Shown here: positions 54,652 through 63,954 of the stretch, piece by piece | Layout: each line of letters opens with the position of its first letter | How positions within the stretch are numbered: position 1 is the first letter of the stretch | Source of the DNA: Burkholderia pyrrocinia | GTDB taxonomy: Bacteria; Pseudomonadota; Gammaproteobacteria; Burkholderiales; Burkholderiaceae | NCBI RefSeq assembly: GCF_022809715.1 | Contig: NZ_CP094460.1 | Coordinates: 186,001 to 250,000, forward strand | Direction: 5' to 3' | Length of the DNA: 64,000 bases | Notes under the pieces: model-generated | What the model was told of the DNA's origin: nothing | The model's input: the letters and a program-made list of their open reading frames with translations, nothing else | The model's database searches: none | Program-made: the position numbers and the translations under genes

Positions 54652-56313
54652 ATGAAGCATTCTTTCGTTTCGTCAGCCGCACGTCGCGTGCGTCGCGCAC
54701 CGCATGCCGTTGTTGCACTTCGTTGCGTGGCTGCATCGCTGCTGCTCGCCGGCGCGGCCACGCAGGCGCTTGCCGCGCCGGCCGGCAAGACGCTCGTGTA
54801 CTGCACCGAAGGCAGCCCGGCCGGCTTCGATCCCGGCCAGCACACGACGAGCACCGATTTCGACGCGAGCACGTACACGATCTACAACGGACTCGTGCAG
54901 TTCAGGCGCGGCACGCTCGATCTCGAACCGTCGCTCGCGACGAGCTGGGACGTGTCGCCCGACCAGCGCACGATCACGTTCCACCTGCGGCGCGGCGTGA
55001 AATTCCAGACGACCGCATGGTTCAAGCCGACGCGGCCGTTCCAGGCCGACGACGTCGTGTTCACGTTCCGCCGGATGCTCGATCCCGACGATCCGTTCCG
55101 CAAGGCCTACCCGGTCAGCTTCCCGTACTTCAGCGATCTCGGCTTCGACCGCAACGTCGAGCGCATCGAGAAGGCCGACGACTACACGGTGCGCTTCGTG
55201 CTGAAGACGCCCGACGTCGTGTTCGTGCGCAACCTCGCGATGGCGTTCGCGTCGGTGCTGTCGGCCGAATATGCGTCGCAGCTCGCGGCACGCCATCGCG
55301 AGGCCGACATCAACCAGTTCCCGGTCGGCACCGGGCCGTTCCTGCTGCGCACGTACCAGAAGGATGCGCTGATCCGCTACGAAGCGAACCCCGACTACTG
55401 GAAGCCGGACGACGTGAAGCTCGCGCGGCTCGTGTTCGCGATCACGCCCGATCCGGCCGCACGCCTGCAGAAGCTGGTGGCCGGCGAGTGCCAGGTATCG
55501 GCGTTCCCGCGGCCGGCCGATCTCGACACGGTGCGGCGCGACCCGAAGCTGGAACTGTTCTCGGGAATGGGCTTCAACGTCGGTTTCGTCGCGTACAACA
55601 CGCAACATGCGCCGCTCGATCGCGTCGACGTGCGGCGCGCGCTCGACATCGCGATCGACAAGACGGCGATCGTGAAGACCGTCTTCAACGGCGACGCGAA
55701 GATCGCGACGAACCCGATGCCGCCCGCGCAATGGTCGTACAACCCGCGCCTGAAGGATGCGCCGCGCGATCCGGCCGCCGCGAAGGCGCTGCTCGCGCAG
55801 GCCGGCTTCCCGAACGGCTTCGACCTGACGCTGTGGGCGATGCCCGTGCAGCGCCCGTACAACCCGAATGCGCAGTTGATGGCGCAACTGATCCAGCAGG
55901 ACTGGGCGAAGATCGGCGTGCGCGCGAAGATCGTCAGCTACGAGTGGGGCGAATACAACCGCCGCGCGAAGCACGACGGGCAGCACGACGCGATCCTGTA
56001 CGGCTGGTCGGGCGACAACGGCGACCCCGACAACTGGCTCGGCACGCTGCTCGGCTGCGACGCGGTGCACGGCAGCAACCTCGCGAAGTGGTGCAATCAG
56101 GATTTCGAAAAGCTGGTGAGCGCGGCGCGCTCGAATGCGGACGTCGCGAAGCGCACGGCGCTGTACGAACAGGCGCAGGTGGTGTTCAAGGATCAGGTGC
56201 CGTTCACGCCGATCGCGACGTCGATCGTGTCGCTGCCGGTGTCGAAACGTGTGCACGGGCTGACGTTCTCGCCGCTCGGCGGGCACCGGTTCGACGGCGT
56301 CTGGCTGGATTGA
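54652..56313 (+). CDS. Oligopeptide/dipeptide ABC transporter binding protein (DppA-like)
   Basis: 553 residues, SBP family 5. A signal peptide (basic start, VAASLLLAGAATQALA) is followed by LVYCTEGSPAGFDPGQHTTS, typical of DppA/OppA. NQFPVGTGPFLLR, DVRRALDIAIDKTAIVKTVF and GYSGDNGDPDN-like GWSGDNGDPDNWLG are conserved. It carries peptides or another small cargo in the periplasm. No permease or ATPase genes are next to it, so it is an orphan binding protein that must share a transporter. No good ribosome binding site precedes ATG 54652. Confidence 0.87.
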   Translation: MKHSFVSSAARRVRRAPHAVVALRCVAASLLLAGAATQALAAPAGKTLVYCTEGSPAGFDPGQHTTSTDFDASTYTIYNGLVQFRRGTLDLEPSLATSWDVSPDQRTITFHLRRGVKFQTTAWFKPTRPFQADDVVFTFRRMLDPDDPFRKAYPVSFPYFSDLGFDRNVERIEKADDYTVRFVLKTPDVVFVRNLAMAFASVLSAEYASQLAARHREADINQFPVGTGPFLLRTYQKDALIRYEANPDYWKPDDVKLARLVFAITPDPAARLQKLVAGECQVSAFPRPADLDTVRRDPKLELFSGMGFNVGFVAYNTQHAPLDRVDVRRALDIAIDKTAIVKTVFNGDAKIATNPMPPAQWSYNPRLKDAPRDPAAAKALLAQAGFPNGFDLTLWAMPVQRPYNPNAQLMAQLIQQDWAKIGVRAKIVSYEWGEYNRRAKHDGQHDAILYGWSGDNGDPDNWLGTLLGCDAVHGSNLAKWCNQDFEKLVSAARSNADVAKRTALYEQAQVVFKDQVPFTPIATSIVSLPVSKRVHGLTFSPLGGHRFDGVWLD

Positions 56314-56374
56314 CGGAGATCGATGGACGAAGGGCCGGTGCGCTCGCGCGCGCCGGTGCCGGTTCAGGTTGCGG

Positions 56375-57322
56375 TCAGTTGAGCGCGACGGCCGCCGCCG
56401 TTTCGACCGGCGAGCCTTCGAGCGCGACCGATGGCCGGCCGTCGGGGCCGACCGGTACGTCGCCGGTGAGCGTCGTACGGTAGAGCTGGCGGTCGAAGTC
56501 GAGATCGAAGATGTCGACGGGTGCGAGATGCGCGGTCGCGCGGTTGTCCCAGAACGCGATGCTGCGCGGTTCCCATTTGAAGCGGATCGTGAATTCCGGC
56601 CGCGTCACGTGTTCCCACAGCAGTTCGAGCAGCGCCTGGCTCTCGCGCGGCGTCAGCCCGACGATCGATTTCAGGAAGCTCGGGCTCACGTACAGCGCAC
56701 GTTCGCCGGTCTCCGGATGCACGCGGACGAGCGGATGCTCGGTCACGAGCGGGCGGCGTTCGACCGCGTCATCGAACGCGCCGGTGGCGCGCGCACCGGC
56801 CGGCGGCGTGAAGCGGTGGATGCCGCGCAAGCCGTCGACGAAACCGCGCAGCGGCGCGGACAGCGTTTCGTACGCGCGTACGAGATTGGTCCAGTGCGTG
56901 TCGCCGCCGTACGGCGGGATCGTCACGCCGCGCAGGATCGACGCCCACGGCGGGTTCACGGCGGCCGTCACGTCGGTGTGCCAGCCCGTCCACGGCCGGC
57001 GCACCGGTTCGCCTTCGAAGCGCGTCGCCTTGCGGTGCTTCGCGATCGAATAGACGGCTGGATGACCATCGACGTGCCCGAACACCGGGTGGCCGACCGT
57101 CGGCTCGCCGAACTGCGCGGAGAACGCGACGTGCTGGTCATGCGTGAGGAATTGTTCGCGGAAGAAGACGACGCGCCATTTCAGCAGCGCGGTGCGGATG
57201 GCCGCGATCTGCGGCGTGGTCAACGGTTGCGTGAGGTCGACGCCGCGAATTTCCGCACCGATATGGGCGGACAGCGGGATCACGTCGACCGGCTGGGCAG
57301 CGGGTTCGGGTAGGGCGCTCAT
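56375..57322 (-). CDS. TauD/TfdA-family Fe(II)/2-oxoglutarate dioxygenase
   Basis: 315 residues. The iron-binding HxD pair is in WTGWHTDVTAAVNPP, the distal His in IAFWDNRATAHLAPV and the 2-oxoglutarate Arg in LDFDRQLYRTTLTGDV. The group includes TauD and the alkylsulfatase AtsK, which release sulfite or sulfate from taurine or alkyl sulfate esters. AGGAG precedes ATG 57322. A second paralogue follows upstream at 57482, and Ssu-type transport genes after it, so a sulfur-scavenging role is likely. Confidence 0.88.
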   Translation of the reverse strand: MSALPEPAAQPVDVIPLSAHIGAEIRGVDLTQPLTTPQIAAIRTALLKWRVVFFREQFLTHDQHVAFSAQFGEPTVGHPVFGHVDGHPAVYSIAKHRKATRFEGEPVRRPWTGWHTDVTAAVNPPWASILRGVTIPPYGGDTHWTNLVRAYETLSAPLRGFVDGLRGIHRFTPPAGARATGAFDDAVERRPLVTEHPLVRVHPETGERALYVSPSFLKSIVGLTPRESQALLELLWEHVTRPEFTIRFKWEPRSIAFWDNRATAHLAPVDIFDLDFDRQLYRTTLTGDVPVGPDGRPSVALEGSPVETAAAVALN

Positions 57323-57481
57323 GCGACGCTCCTGGCGGAAGTGAATGGGGCGGATGGCCGACATCGTTGCGCGTGCAAGCGTCGATGCGGTGGCGGGAGG
57401 TTCATGGTGGTGTGTCCGGTGGCGATTGGAGCGGAACACGCAGCGGCGCGCACGAAACGGCGCCGCCGCGGTACTCGGGCG

Positions 57482-58435
57482 TTATTGCAGCGTCGCACCC
57501 GGCCCCTTCAGCACGACGCTCCGGCGGCCGTCGATGCCGACCGGCACGTCGCCGTGAACGGTCGCGCGGCGCACGACGCGGCGCGCAGCGCCGTAGTCGT
57601 TGATCGCGTAGTGCTGCGTCGCGCGGTTGTCCCAGATCGCGACGTCGCCTTCCTGCCAGTTCCAGCGCACGGTGTTCTCGAGACGCGTCACGTGCTCGTG
57701 GAAGACCTGCAGCAGGTGCGCGGAATCCTGCGCCGACAGCCCCTTGAGCCGCTGCACGAAGTGCCCGAGCACGAGCGTGCGTTCGCCGGTTTCCGGATGC
57801 ACGCGCACGACCGGATGCTCGGTTTCGTAGACGGTCGACGTGAACACTTCGCGGTAGCGCTTCAGTTGCGTGTCGTCGGCATGCACATGCGTCGACGCGT
57901 AGTCGTATGCGTTCGTATGGATCGCCCACAGCGTGTCCGCAAGTGCGCGCAGCGGGTCGGGAAGATGCGTGTACGCGGCGGCCGTGTTGGCCCACACCGT
58001 ATCGCCGCCGAACGGCGGAATCACGACCGCGCGCAGGATCGAGATCTTCGGGTACGCATCGACGAACGTGACGTCGGTGTGCCACGAATTCGCCCGGGCG
58101 CCGTGCGCGGAATCGAGTTCGAGCAGATGCGCGCTGCCGTCGACGGACGGCACGGTCGGATGCGCGACCGTGTCGCCGAAGCGGCGCGCGAACGCTTCCT
58201 GCGCGGTGTCGTCGAGATGGTGCTGGCCACGGAAGAACAGCACCTTGTGGCGCAGCAGCGCGGCCTGGATCGCGTCGAACGTCGCGTCGTCGAGCGTGGC
58301 CGACAGCCGGACGCCGGCGATCTCGGCGCCGATCCGGCCGGCAACCTGGCGAAGCTGGAGCGGGGCGGCGGCCGTGCGCGGCGCGGCGTGCGAAGCATGC
58401 GAAGACGGGTGGGCGGCGTGCTGGACTTCGGACAT
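57482..58435 (-). CDS. TauD/TfdA-family dioxygenase, second copy
   Basis: 317 residues. HxD is in NSWHTDVTFVDAYPKI, the distal His in VAIWDNRATQHYAINDYG, and Arg in RRVVRRATVHGDVPVGID. It is clearly related to the neighbouring dioxygenase but divergent, suggesting a different sulfonate or sulfate-ester substrate. AGGAG lies nine bases before ATG 58435. Order on the transcript is transporter genes, this gene, then the 56375 copy. Confidence 0.88.
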   Translation of the reverse strand: MSEVQHAAHPSSHASHAAPRTAAAPLQLRQVAGRIGAEIAGVRLSATLDDATFDAIQAALLRHKVLFFRGQHHLDDTAQEAFARRFGDTVAHPTVPSVDGSAHLLELDSAHGARANSWHTDVTFVDAYPKISILRAVVIPPFGGDTVWANTAAAYTHLPDPLRALADTLWAIHTNAYDYASTHVHADDTQLKRYREVFTSTVYETEHPVVRVHPETGERTLVLGHFVQRLKGLSAQDSAHLLQVFHEHVTRLENTVRWNWQEGDVAIWDNRATQHYAINDYGAARRVVRRATVHGDVPVGIDGRRSVVLKGPGATLQ

Positions 58436-58583
58436 CGGGAGTCTCCTGGAGTCGGGTCGGTCGAGTCTCCATTCAAGCAGGGAGCGCGCGGAACCGGAAC
58501 CGATGAATCGTCACAACCTTAGCGTGCGTGCTGCGATGATCGATATGTGTCGTCATGCTGAGCAATGCGGTCGCGACACGTGT

Positions 58584-59429
58584 CTACCACGCAAGCCGGA
58601 ATTCACCGATCCGGTGCGCGTGCGGCGTGTCGATGCGCTTGCCGCCCGCGCCGTCGTCGCGCGGCGTATCGCTATCGTCGAAATCGGCGAGCACCGTATC
58701 GCGCAACCGCGCGAATTCCGGCGAATCGCGCCGGCGCGGCCGCGGCAGTGCGACATCGACGATCCGTTCGATGCGGCCCGGGCGCGGCGCCATCGTGACG
58801 ACGCGGTCGCCGAGATAGACGGCTTCGTCGACGTCGTGCGTGACGAGCATCATCGTGATGCGCTCCTGTTCCCAGATGCGCAGCAATTCGTTCTGCATCC
58901 GCGCGCGCGTCTGCGCGTCGAGCGCGCCGAACGGCTCGTCGAGCAGCAGCACGCGCGGCCGGTTCACGAGGCCGCGCGCGATCGCGACGCGCTGCGCCAT
59001 CCCGCCCGACAACTGGTTCGGAAACGCGTGCTCGAAGCCGTTCAGCCCGACGAGTGCGATGTGGTCGGCTACCGCTCGCTGCTTCGCGGCCGCGTCGAGC
59101 GGCGCGTTGCGCAGCGCGGCGCCGATGTTCTGCTCGACGGTGAGCCACGGAAACAGCCGGTGATCCTGGAACACGATCCCGCGCTGCAGCGACGTGTCGC
59201 GCACGCGTTCGTCGCCGGCGCGAATCTCGCCCGTGTAGTCGGTGTCGAGCCCCGCGATCAGCCGAAGCAGCGTGGACTTGCCGCAGCCGCTCGCGCCGAC
59301 GATCGTGACGAATTCGCCGGCGCGCACGTGCAGCGACACGTCGTCGAGCACGGCGAGCACCGCGCCGCGTTGTGCGTAGTGCTTGCTTACATGGAGGATG
59401 TCGAGCGAGTCGGAGGCGAGGGTCGTCAT
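58584..59429 (-). CDS. ssuB: Aliphatic sulfonate ABC transporter ATPase
   Basis: 281 residues. Walker A is in VGASGCGKSTLLRL, the ABC signature in NQLSGGMAQRVAIARG, Walker B in VLLLDEPFGALDAQTR and the switch His in MMLVTHDVDEAVYL. The sequence is of the SsuB/TauB/NrtD type. It drives the two permeases encoded immediately upstream (59470-61178). Confidence 0.92.
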   Translation of the reverse strand: MTTLASDSLDILHVSKHYAQRGAVLAVLDDVSLHVRAGEFVTIVGASGCGKSTLLRLIAGLDTDYTGEIRAGDERVRDTSLQRGIVFQDHRLFPWLTVEQNIGAALRNAPLDAAAKQRAVADHIALVGLNGFEHAFPNQLSGGMAQRVAIARGLVNRPRVLLLDEPFGALDAQTRARMQNELLRIWEQERITMMLVTHDVDEAVYLGDRVVTMAPRPGRIERIVDVALPRPRRRDSPEFARLRDTVLADFDDSDTPRDDGAGGKRIDTPHAHRIGEFRLAW

Positions 59430-59469
59430 GGCGGAGCGAGGAGGGTTGCGACAGGGAAGGAGCGTGAGA

Positions 59470-60300
59470 TCAGCGCGGCAGGTCGCCGCGCCGGGCCAGC
59501 ACCTTGCGTTCGATCGCACGCGCGATCGCGTTCAGTGCCCAGCCGGTCACGCCGACCACGATGATCCCGAACAGCACGAGATCCATCCGGAATTGCTCGC
59601 TGCCGTCGATCAGCGTGTTGCCGATCCCGCTGCCGGCGACGAGCAGGTATTCGGCGCCGAGCGTTGCGAGCCACGAATAGATCAGGCCGAGATACAGCCC
59701 GGTGAAGATCGACGGCAGTGCGGCCGGCAGGATCACGTAGCGGACGAGCTGGAGCCGCGAATAGCGCAGCGCGCGGGCGACGTCGACATACGCGCGCGGC
59801 ACCGCGTGAATGCCGTCGCAGGTGTGCGCGGCGACGGGCAGCAGCGCGGCGAGCGACAGGAACACGACCTTGGCGACGTCGCCGAGGCCGAACCACACGG
59901 AAATCAGCGGAATCCACGCGAACAGCGAGATCTGCTTGAACGTGTCGAAGCTCGGGCCGACGATGCGCGCGGCGATGCGCGACAGCCCGAGCGCGATGCC
60001 GAGCAGCAGCCCGCCCGTCGCGCCGATCGCGAAACCGCAGGCTTCGCGCGCGAGCGACGCGGACAGTGCGCGGCCGAGCGCATCGCTCGTGACCTGCGAC
60101 CACGCGGTGTGCAGCACGTCGGCCGGGCCGACGAGCAGCCCGCTTTTCACGAGGTGCGCGGAAGCGATCGCCCACCAGAGTGCGAACGCGACGAGCGGCA
60201 GCACGAAGCCGCGCCAGTCGGGCGCATGCAGGCGGCGGGCGGCTGCGACGGACGACGGCGCGGCAGCCGGCGCGAGCGTCGACGTGACGGAGTGCGGCAT
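59470..60300 (-). CDS. ssuC: Sulfonate/taurine ABC transporter permease
   Basis: 276 residues with six helices. The EAA loop that contacts the ATPase reads DVARALRYSRLQLVRYVILP, following GDVAKVVFLSLAALLPVA. It is an SsuC/TauC permease. A second, non-identical permease follows upstream, so the ABC system may be a heterodimer or two half-systems sharing SsuB. Confidence 0.9.
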   Translation of the reverse strand: MPHSVTSTLAPAAAPSSVAAARRLHAPDWRGFVLPLVAFALWWAIASAHLVKSGLLVGPADVLHTAWSQVTSDALGRALSASLAREACGFAIGATGGLLLGIALGLSRIAARIVGPSFDTFKQISLFAWIPLISVWFGLGDVAKVVFLSLAALLPVAAHTCDGIHAVPRAYVDVARALRYSRLQLVRYVILPAALPSIFTGLYLGLIYSWLATLGAEYLLVAGSGIGNTLIDGSEQFRMDLVLFGIIVVGVTGWALNAIARAIERKVLARRGDLPR

Positions 60301-60335
60301 CGGGTAGTCTCCTTCGGTTGGGCGGGCAGGCCGGC

Positions 60336-61178
60336 TCAGCCGCGGAACGCGGACGGCACGCCGCGGCGCAGGCGCGCTTCGAGTGCGTCGAGCAGCCGGT
60401 TGATCAGCAGGCCGACCGCGCCGACCACGACCACGGCCGCCATCACGAGATCGAGCTGGAACAGTTGCCGGCCGTACACGATCAGGTAGCCGAGCCCTTC
60501 GGAAGACGCGACGAGCTCGACGACGACGAGCGCGAGCCACGACTTCGTGAAAGCGAGCCGCACGCCGGTCGCGAGCGTCGGGATCGCGGCCGGCAGCACG
60601 ACGTGGACGATGCGTTGCCGGCGCGTGTAGCCGAACCCGCGCGCGACTTCGTCGAGCGCAGGCGGCGTCTGGCGAAACCCCTGCAGCGTGCTCATCGTGA
60701 CGGGGACGAGCGCCGCATGCGCGATCAGCAGGTACTTGAGCGGTTCGCCGACGCCGACGAGCAGCAGCAGGAACGGCAGCCAGCCGAGCACCGGGATCTG
60801 CACGAGCGCGTTGAAGCTCGGCAGTACATAGGCTTCCAGCGTGCGCGACAGGCCGAGCGCGACGCCGATCGCGAAACCGAGCAGCGAGCCGGCCGCGAAG
60901 CCGACCAGCACGCGCTGCAGGCTGATCAGCGTGTGGCGTGCGAGATCGCCGCTCGTCGCAAGCTCGGCGAGCGCGTCGTACACGCGTTCGGGCGGCGGCA
61001 GGATCTGCGGTGCGATCCAGCCGCGCGCGCTGCCGACGCTCCACAGCGCGAACAGCAGCGCGGGCAGCACCCACGGCGCGAGCTGCCATGCCAGCCGCTT
61101 CAAGCTCGCCGCGCGGCGCGGCTGCGCGGCGAGCGCATGCGGCTCGGACGACTGAATCGGGATCGCGGTGTCGCTCAT
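60336..61178 (-). CDS. ssuC: Sulfonate ABC transporter permease, second
   Basis: 280 residues, six helices, with the EAA-type loop EVARGFGYTRRQRIVHVVLP. It resembles the permease downstream but has its own N-terminal region (AAQPRRAASLKRLAWQLAPW). The gene lies 15 bases after the binding-protein gene at 61194 and 35 bases before the other permease gene, all in one transcript. Confidence 0.88.
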   Translation of the reverse strand: MSDTAIPIQSSEPHALAAQPRRAASLKRLAWQLAPWVLPALLFALWSVGSARGWIAPQILPPPERVYDALAELATSGDLARHTLISLQRVLVGFAAGSLLGFAIGVALGLSRTLEAYVLPSFNALVQIPVLGWLPFLLLLVGVGEPLKYLLIAHAALVPVTMSTLQGFRQTPPALDEVARGFGYTRRQRIVHVVLPAAIPTLATGVRLAFTKSWLALVVVELVASSEGLGYLIVYGRQLFQLDLVMAAVVVVGAVGLLINRLLDALEARLRRGVPSAFRG

Positions 61179-61193
61179 CGGGGCGGGTCCGGG

Positions 61194-62276
61194 TCAGGAA
61201 AGGGGCTTGCCGGCCGCGTCGTAGCGCGGCCAGTAGTGTTCGAGCTTCAGCGTACGCAGCGCGTTGTCGAGATACTTCGGCTCGAACCAGCCGTCGACGT
61301 CGACCGGCTGGCGGATCAGCTTCAGCTTCAGCGCATCCTGTGCGACGGCCTTGTAGCGCGCGACGAGGAACGGATCGATTAGCGGCGACAGGCGATCCTT
61401 CAGGCGCTGGTTCGCATAGTCGGCCTGCCACGACGAATACGGGACGCCGCTCTTCGCCCACAGCTTGAACAGCGCATCGCGGTTCGCCTCGTCGGACGAC
61501 CATTGCGCGCCCTTGACCAGCGCGGTGACGACGCGCTGCACGATGTCCGGATGCGCGCGTTCGAAATCGTCGAGCACGAGCAGGTGGGTCTGGCGCGTGT
61601 ACTGCGGGCCGTCGTTCTGCGATTCGTAGATGATCTTCGCGAGCCCCGCATCGCGCAGCTTGTATAGCTGGTAGTCGCCCACCGACGCGTCGATGCCTTT
61701 CGACGCGAGCGCGGCGAGCGAGCTTGCGGCGTCGAGATTGATCACGCGCAGGTCGCGTTCGCCGAGGCCGTTCTTCGCGAGCGCGTTGTCGGCGACGAGC
61801 TGCAGGTTCGTGCCGCGGAAGATCGACACGCGGCGGTCTTTCAGGTCGGTGATCGAACGGATGCCGGAGTCGGGCGGCACCGCGATCTTCACGCCCGAGC
61901 GCACGCTCGCAGCAAGCAGCAGGTGCGTCTTGATCCCGTTCGAGCGTGCGAGCACGGCCGGCAGGTCGCCCTGGTATGCGAAGTCGAGTGCCTTGTTGGC
62001 GATCGCCTCGTTGACGGCCGGCCCCGCGCCCTTGAAGAACAGCCACTGCACGTTGATGCCGTCGGCCGCGAACTCCTTTTCGACCAGTTGCTGCAATTGC
62101 GCGGTGGCGGCGCTGGAGCCGCCGAAGGTCGGCGGATCGCCGGCGCCCTGCTGGGCGACGCCGATGCGGATGGTGGCGGGCTTGTCGGCGTGCGCGGCGG
62201 CGGCCGCCAGTGTCATCAGCGTGGCCGCCAGCAGCGATCGCAGCAGGCGCAGCGGAAACGGGAATCGATCGGTCAT
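61194..62276 (-). CDS. SsuA-like ABC transporter binding protein, second copy
   Basis: 360 residues with a Sec signal (RLLRSLLAATLMTLAAAAAH, then ADK). IRIGVAQQGAGDPPTFGGSS and FAADGINVQWLFFKGAGPAV are NrtA/SsuA-type segments with an insert relative to the 52756 protein. It heads the transcript SsuA-permease-permease-SsuB-TauD-TauD. ATG 62276 gives the signal peptide; the frame continues to 62447 without one. Confidence 0.87.
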   Translation of the reverse strand: MTDRFPFPLRLLRSLLAATLMTLAAAAAHADKPATIRIGVAQQGAGDPPTFGGSSAATAQLQQLVEKEFAADGINVQWLFFKGAGPAVNEAIANKALDFAYQGDLPAVLARSNGIKTHLLLAASVRSGVKIAVPPDSGIRSITDLKDRRVSIFRGTNLQLVADNALAKNGLGERDLRVINLDAASSLAALASKGIDASVGDYQLYKLRDAGLAKIIYESQNDGPQYTRQTHLLVLDDFERAHPDIVQRVVTALVKGAQWSSDEANRDALFKLWAKSGVPYSSWQADYANQRLKDRLSPLIDPFLVARYKAVAQDALKLKLIRQPVDVDGWFEPKYLDNALRTLKLEHYWPRYDAAGKPLS

Positions 62277-63183
62277 GGTGCGTCGGGTAGCGTGAAAATG
62301 AAATCGGACGGGGAGGCGTCGAGCCATTCTGGTGGACGCTTCCGGCGCGGGACAAACAACGATTTGAACTATGCTTATCGCCGCCTTGCGGGTTGCGCTT
62401 TGCGGGGCCGGGCGCGCCGGTTCCGCGAACGGAAAGCAGATTTGCATATATCGCGGAATCGTTCAGGATTCCGATCATGTTGATTGGCGTCGCTTGCTAA
62501 TCAGGCAAGCGCCGGCTGGAAAATTCCTGAAATGGCGAAATCGCGGATTTGCGAGATCGCGGATTCGCATGTCGATCGGCATGCGAATCAGGGCGGTGAA
62601 ATCGACATCAGTCGGTTCAGAAAAACTGATCCGGACCTGTCATATTTGCCGAGTTGGCGGACGGAGCTTGAACGAATTGCCGCCCGGCACACGCGAACCG
62701 CTGCGTGAAACGGTGCGCACGGCCCATCCGGCATACCGAAAAATCGAATGGAAACGGGTTATCCGCCAGACGGGAAATGACGCATCGCGACAGTTAACAT
62801 GCTTACATCGACGTCTGAATGCCGCGACAAAGAATTTCGACAGACACCTTCATGAATTTCATCATTGCAGGGTGCTATCCATAAATACATTCCGACGCCA
62901 AATTATTTGAAATCGTCTCAAAAATTGTCTATACCCTAGACGAATCAGTGCGGTCGGCGTCGTACCGGCGCGGCTGCACGACAGATGTGCGAATGAAACG
63001 ATCGATGCCGTCGTTGCATGCCGCGCGTCGCAGCGATCGAATGGACTTTCGGGGAATGCGAACGGCCTCATGCGGGCGGTCCGCATGAGTCGCAAATGGG
63101 CGAACGCCATATGCAGCCGCCGGACCCATGCAGCGTCTCTACGTTCAACGGTCGATCATCGACCCCGTCACACGGAGGTTGCC
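62277..63183. other. 907-base gap before the Tad locus
   Basis: The segment 62340-62960 is AT-rich for this genome and holds only weak short frames. GTCTA-TACCC-TAGAC (62927-62941) is an inverted repeat. The region should contain promoters for the ssu operon (minus) and the flp operon (plus); no gene is supported. Confidence 0.45.
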
Positions 63184-63366
63184 ATGCTGCAATACGTCAA
63201 GTCCCTGCTGCGTGATGAACGCGGCGTCAGCTCGCTCGAATATGCGGTGCTGGCCGGCATCGTCGTGGTCGCGCTGGCAGCGGTCGGCGTGATCCTCAGC
63301 AGCACTTCCGGCGGCTTGCCGAGCGTGTTCACGGCGCTGATCACGAAGGTGACGAGCCTGATCTGA
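63184..63366 (+). CDS. flp: Flp/Fap-type pilin
   Basis: 60 residues. The prepilin peptidase site and hydrophobic stretch are visible: GVSSLEYAVLAGIVVVALAA, with the E-Y pair of Flp pilins. It is the major subunit of Tad (tight adherence) pili, after cleavage before the conserved hydrophobic part. GGAGG precedes ATG 63184. It heads the locus: a prepilin peptidase gene follows 74 bases on. Confidence 0.93.
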   Translation: MLQYVKSLLRDERGVSSLEYAVLAGIVVVALAAVGVILSSTSGGLPSVFTALITKVTSLI

Positions 63367-63440
63367 TCCCCTGAACCCGCGCGCCGCCGACGAATACACG
63401 GATCCGCAGCGGTAGAACGTATCCAGCCGGGGGTGCGCCG

Positions 63441-63935
63441 ATGGACGGCTCTCCCATGCTCACTCTCGTGCAGTCGGTGGCCACGGTCGTGCTGGCGTCG
63501 CTCGCGGCGCAGGACCTGCGCGACCGGCGCCTGTCCAATCGCGCGGTGCTGGCGTTCGCGATGCTGTATTTCGTCGCGGCGGCGCTCGCTCGCGAAGGGC
63601 TCGCGCCGCTGGCCGGCCACCTCGCGACCGCCGCGGCGATGCTGCTGCTGTTCGGCGGCTTGCGCCACGCGGGCTGGATCGGCGGCGGCGACGTCAAGCT
63701 GGCGGCGGCGGTATTCCTGTGGGCCGGCCCGACGCTGGCGTTCCCCGTGTTGACGATCGTCGGCGCGGGTGGCGCGTTATGCGGCCTCGCCGCGCTCGCG
63801 GCCGTCGCGTGGCAGCGGCGCGCCACGCCCGCCCGTGCGGTCGCCGCGCGCGGCGTGCCGTACGGGCTCGCGCTCGCGCTCGGCGGTGCGCTGGCCGTCT
63901 GGGCGCCGTTTCCGCACGCGGTTTCGCTTACCTAG
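63441..63935 (+). CDS. cpaA: Prepilin peptidase CpaA/TadV (A24 family)
   Basis: 164 residues with five or six helices. AAQDLRDRRLSNRAV holds the first catalytic Asp, and the second is in GWIGGGDVKLAAAVF, the family motif. It cleaves the Flp leader and methylates the new end. ATG 63441 has GGGGGTG upstream; ATG 63456 is possible. It is the second gene of the Tad operon. Confidence 0.88.
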   Translation: MDGSPMLTLVQSVATVVLASLAAQDLRDRRLSNRAVLAFAMLYFVAAALAREGLAPLAGHLATAAAMLLLFGGLRHAGWIGGGDVKLAAAVFLWAGPTLAFPVLTIVGAGGALCGLAALAAVAWQRRATPARAVAARGVPYGLALALGGALAVWAPFPHAVSLT

Positions 63936-63954
63936 CCGGGGGACGCACGCCGCC

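Noticed and set aside
62371..62910. A 179-codon frame and a nested 74-codon frame before the Tad locus
   Set aside because: No ribosome binding site, no family features, and composition differs from real genes nearby.
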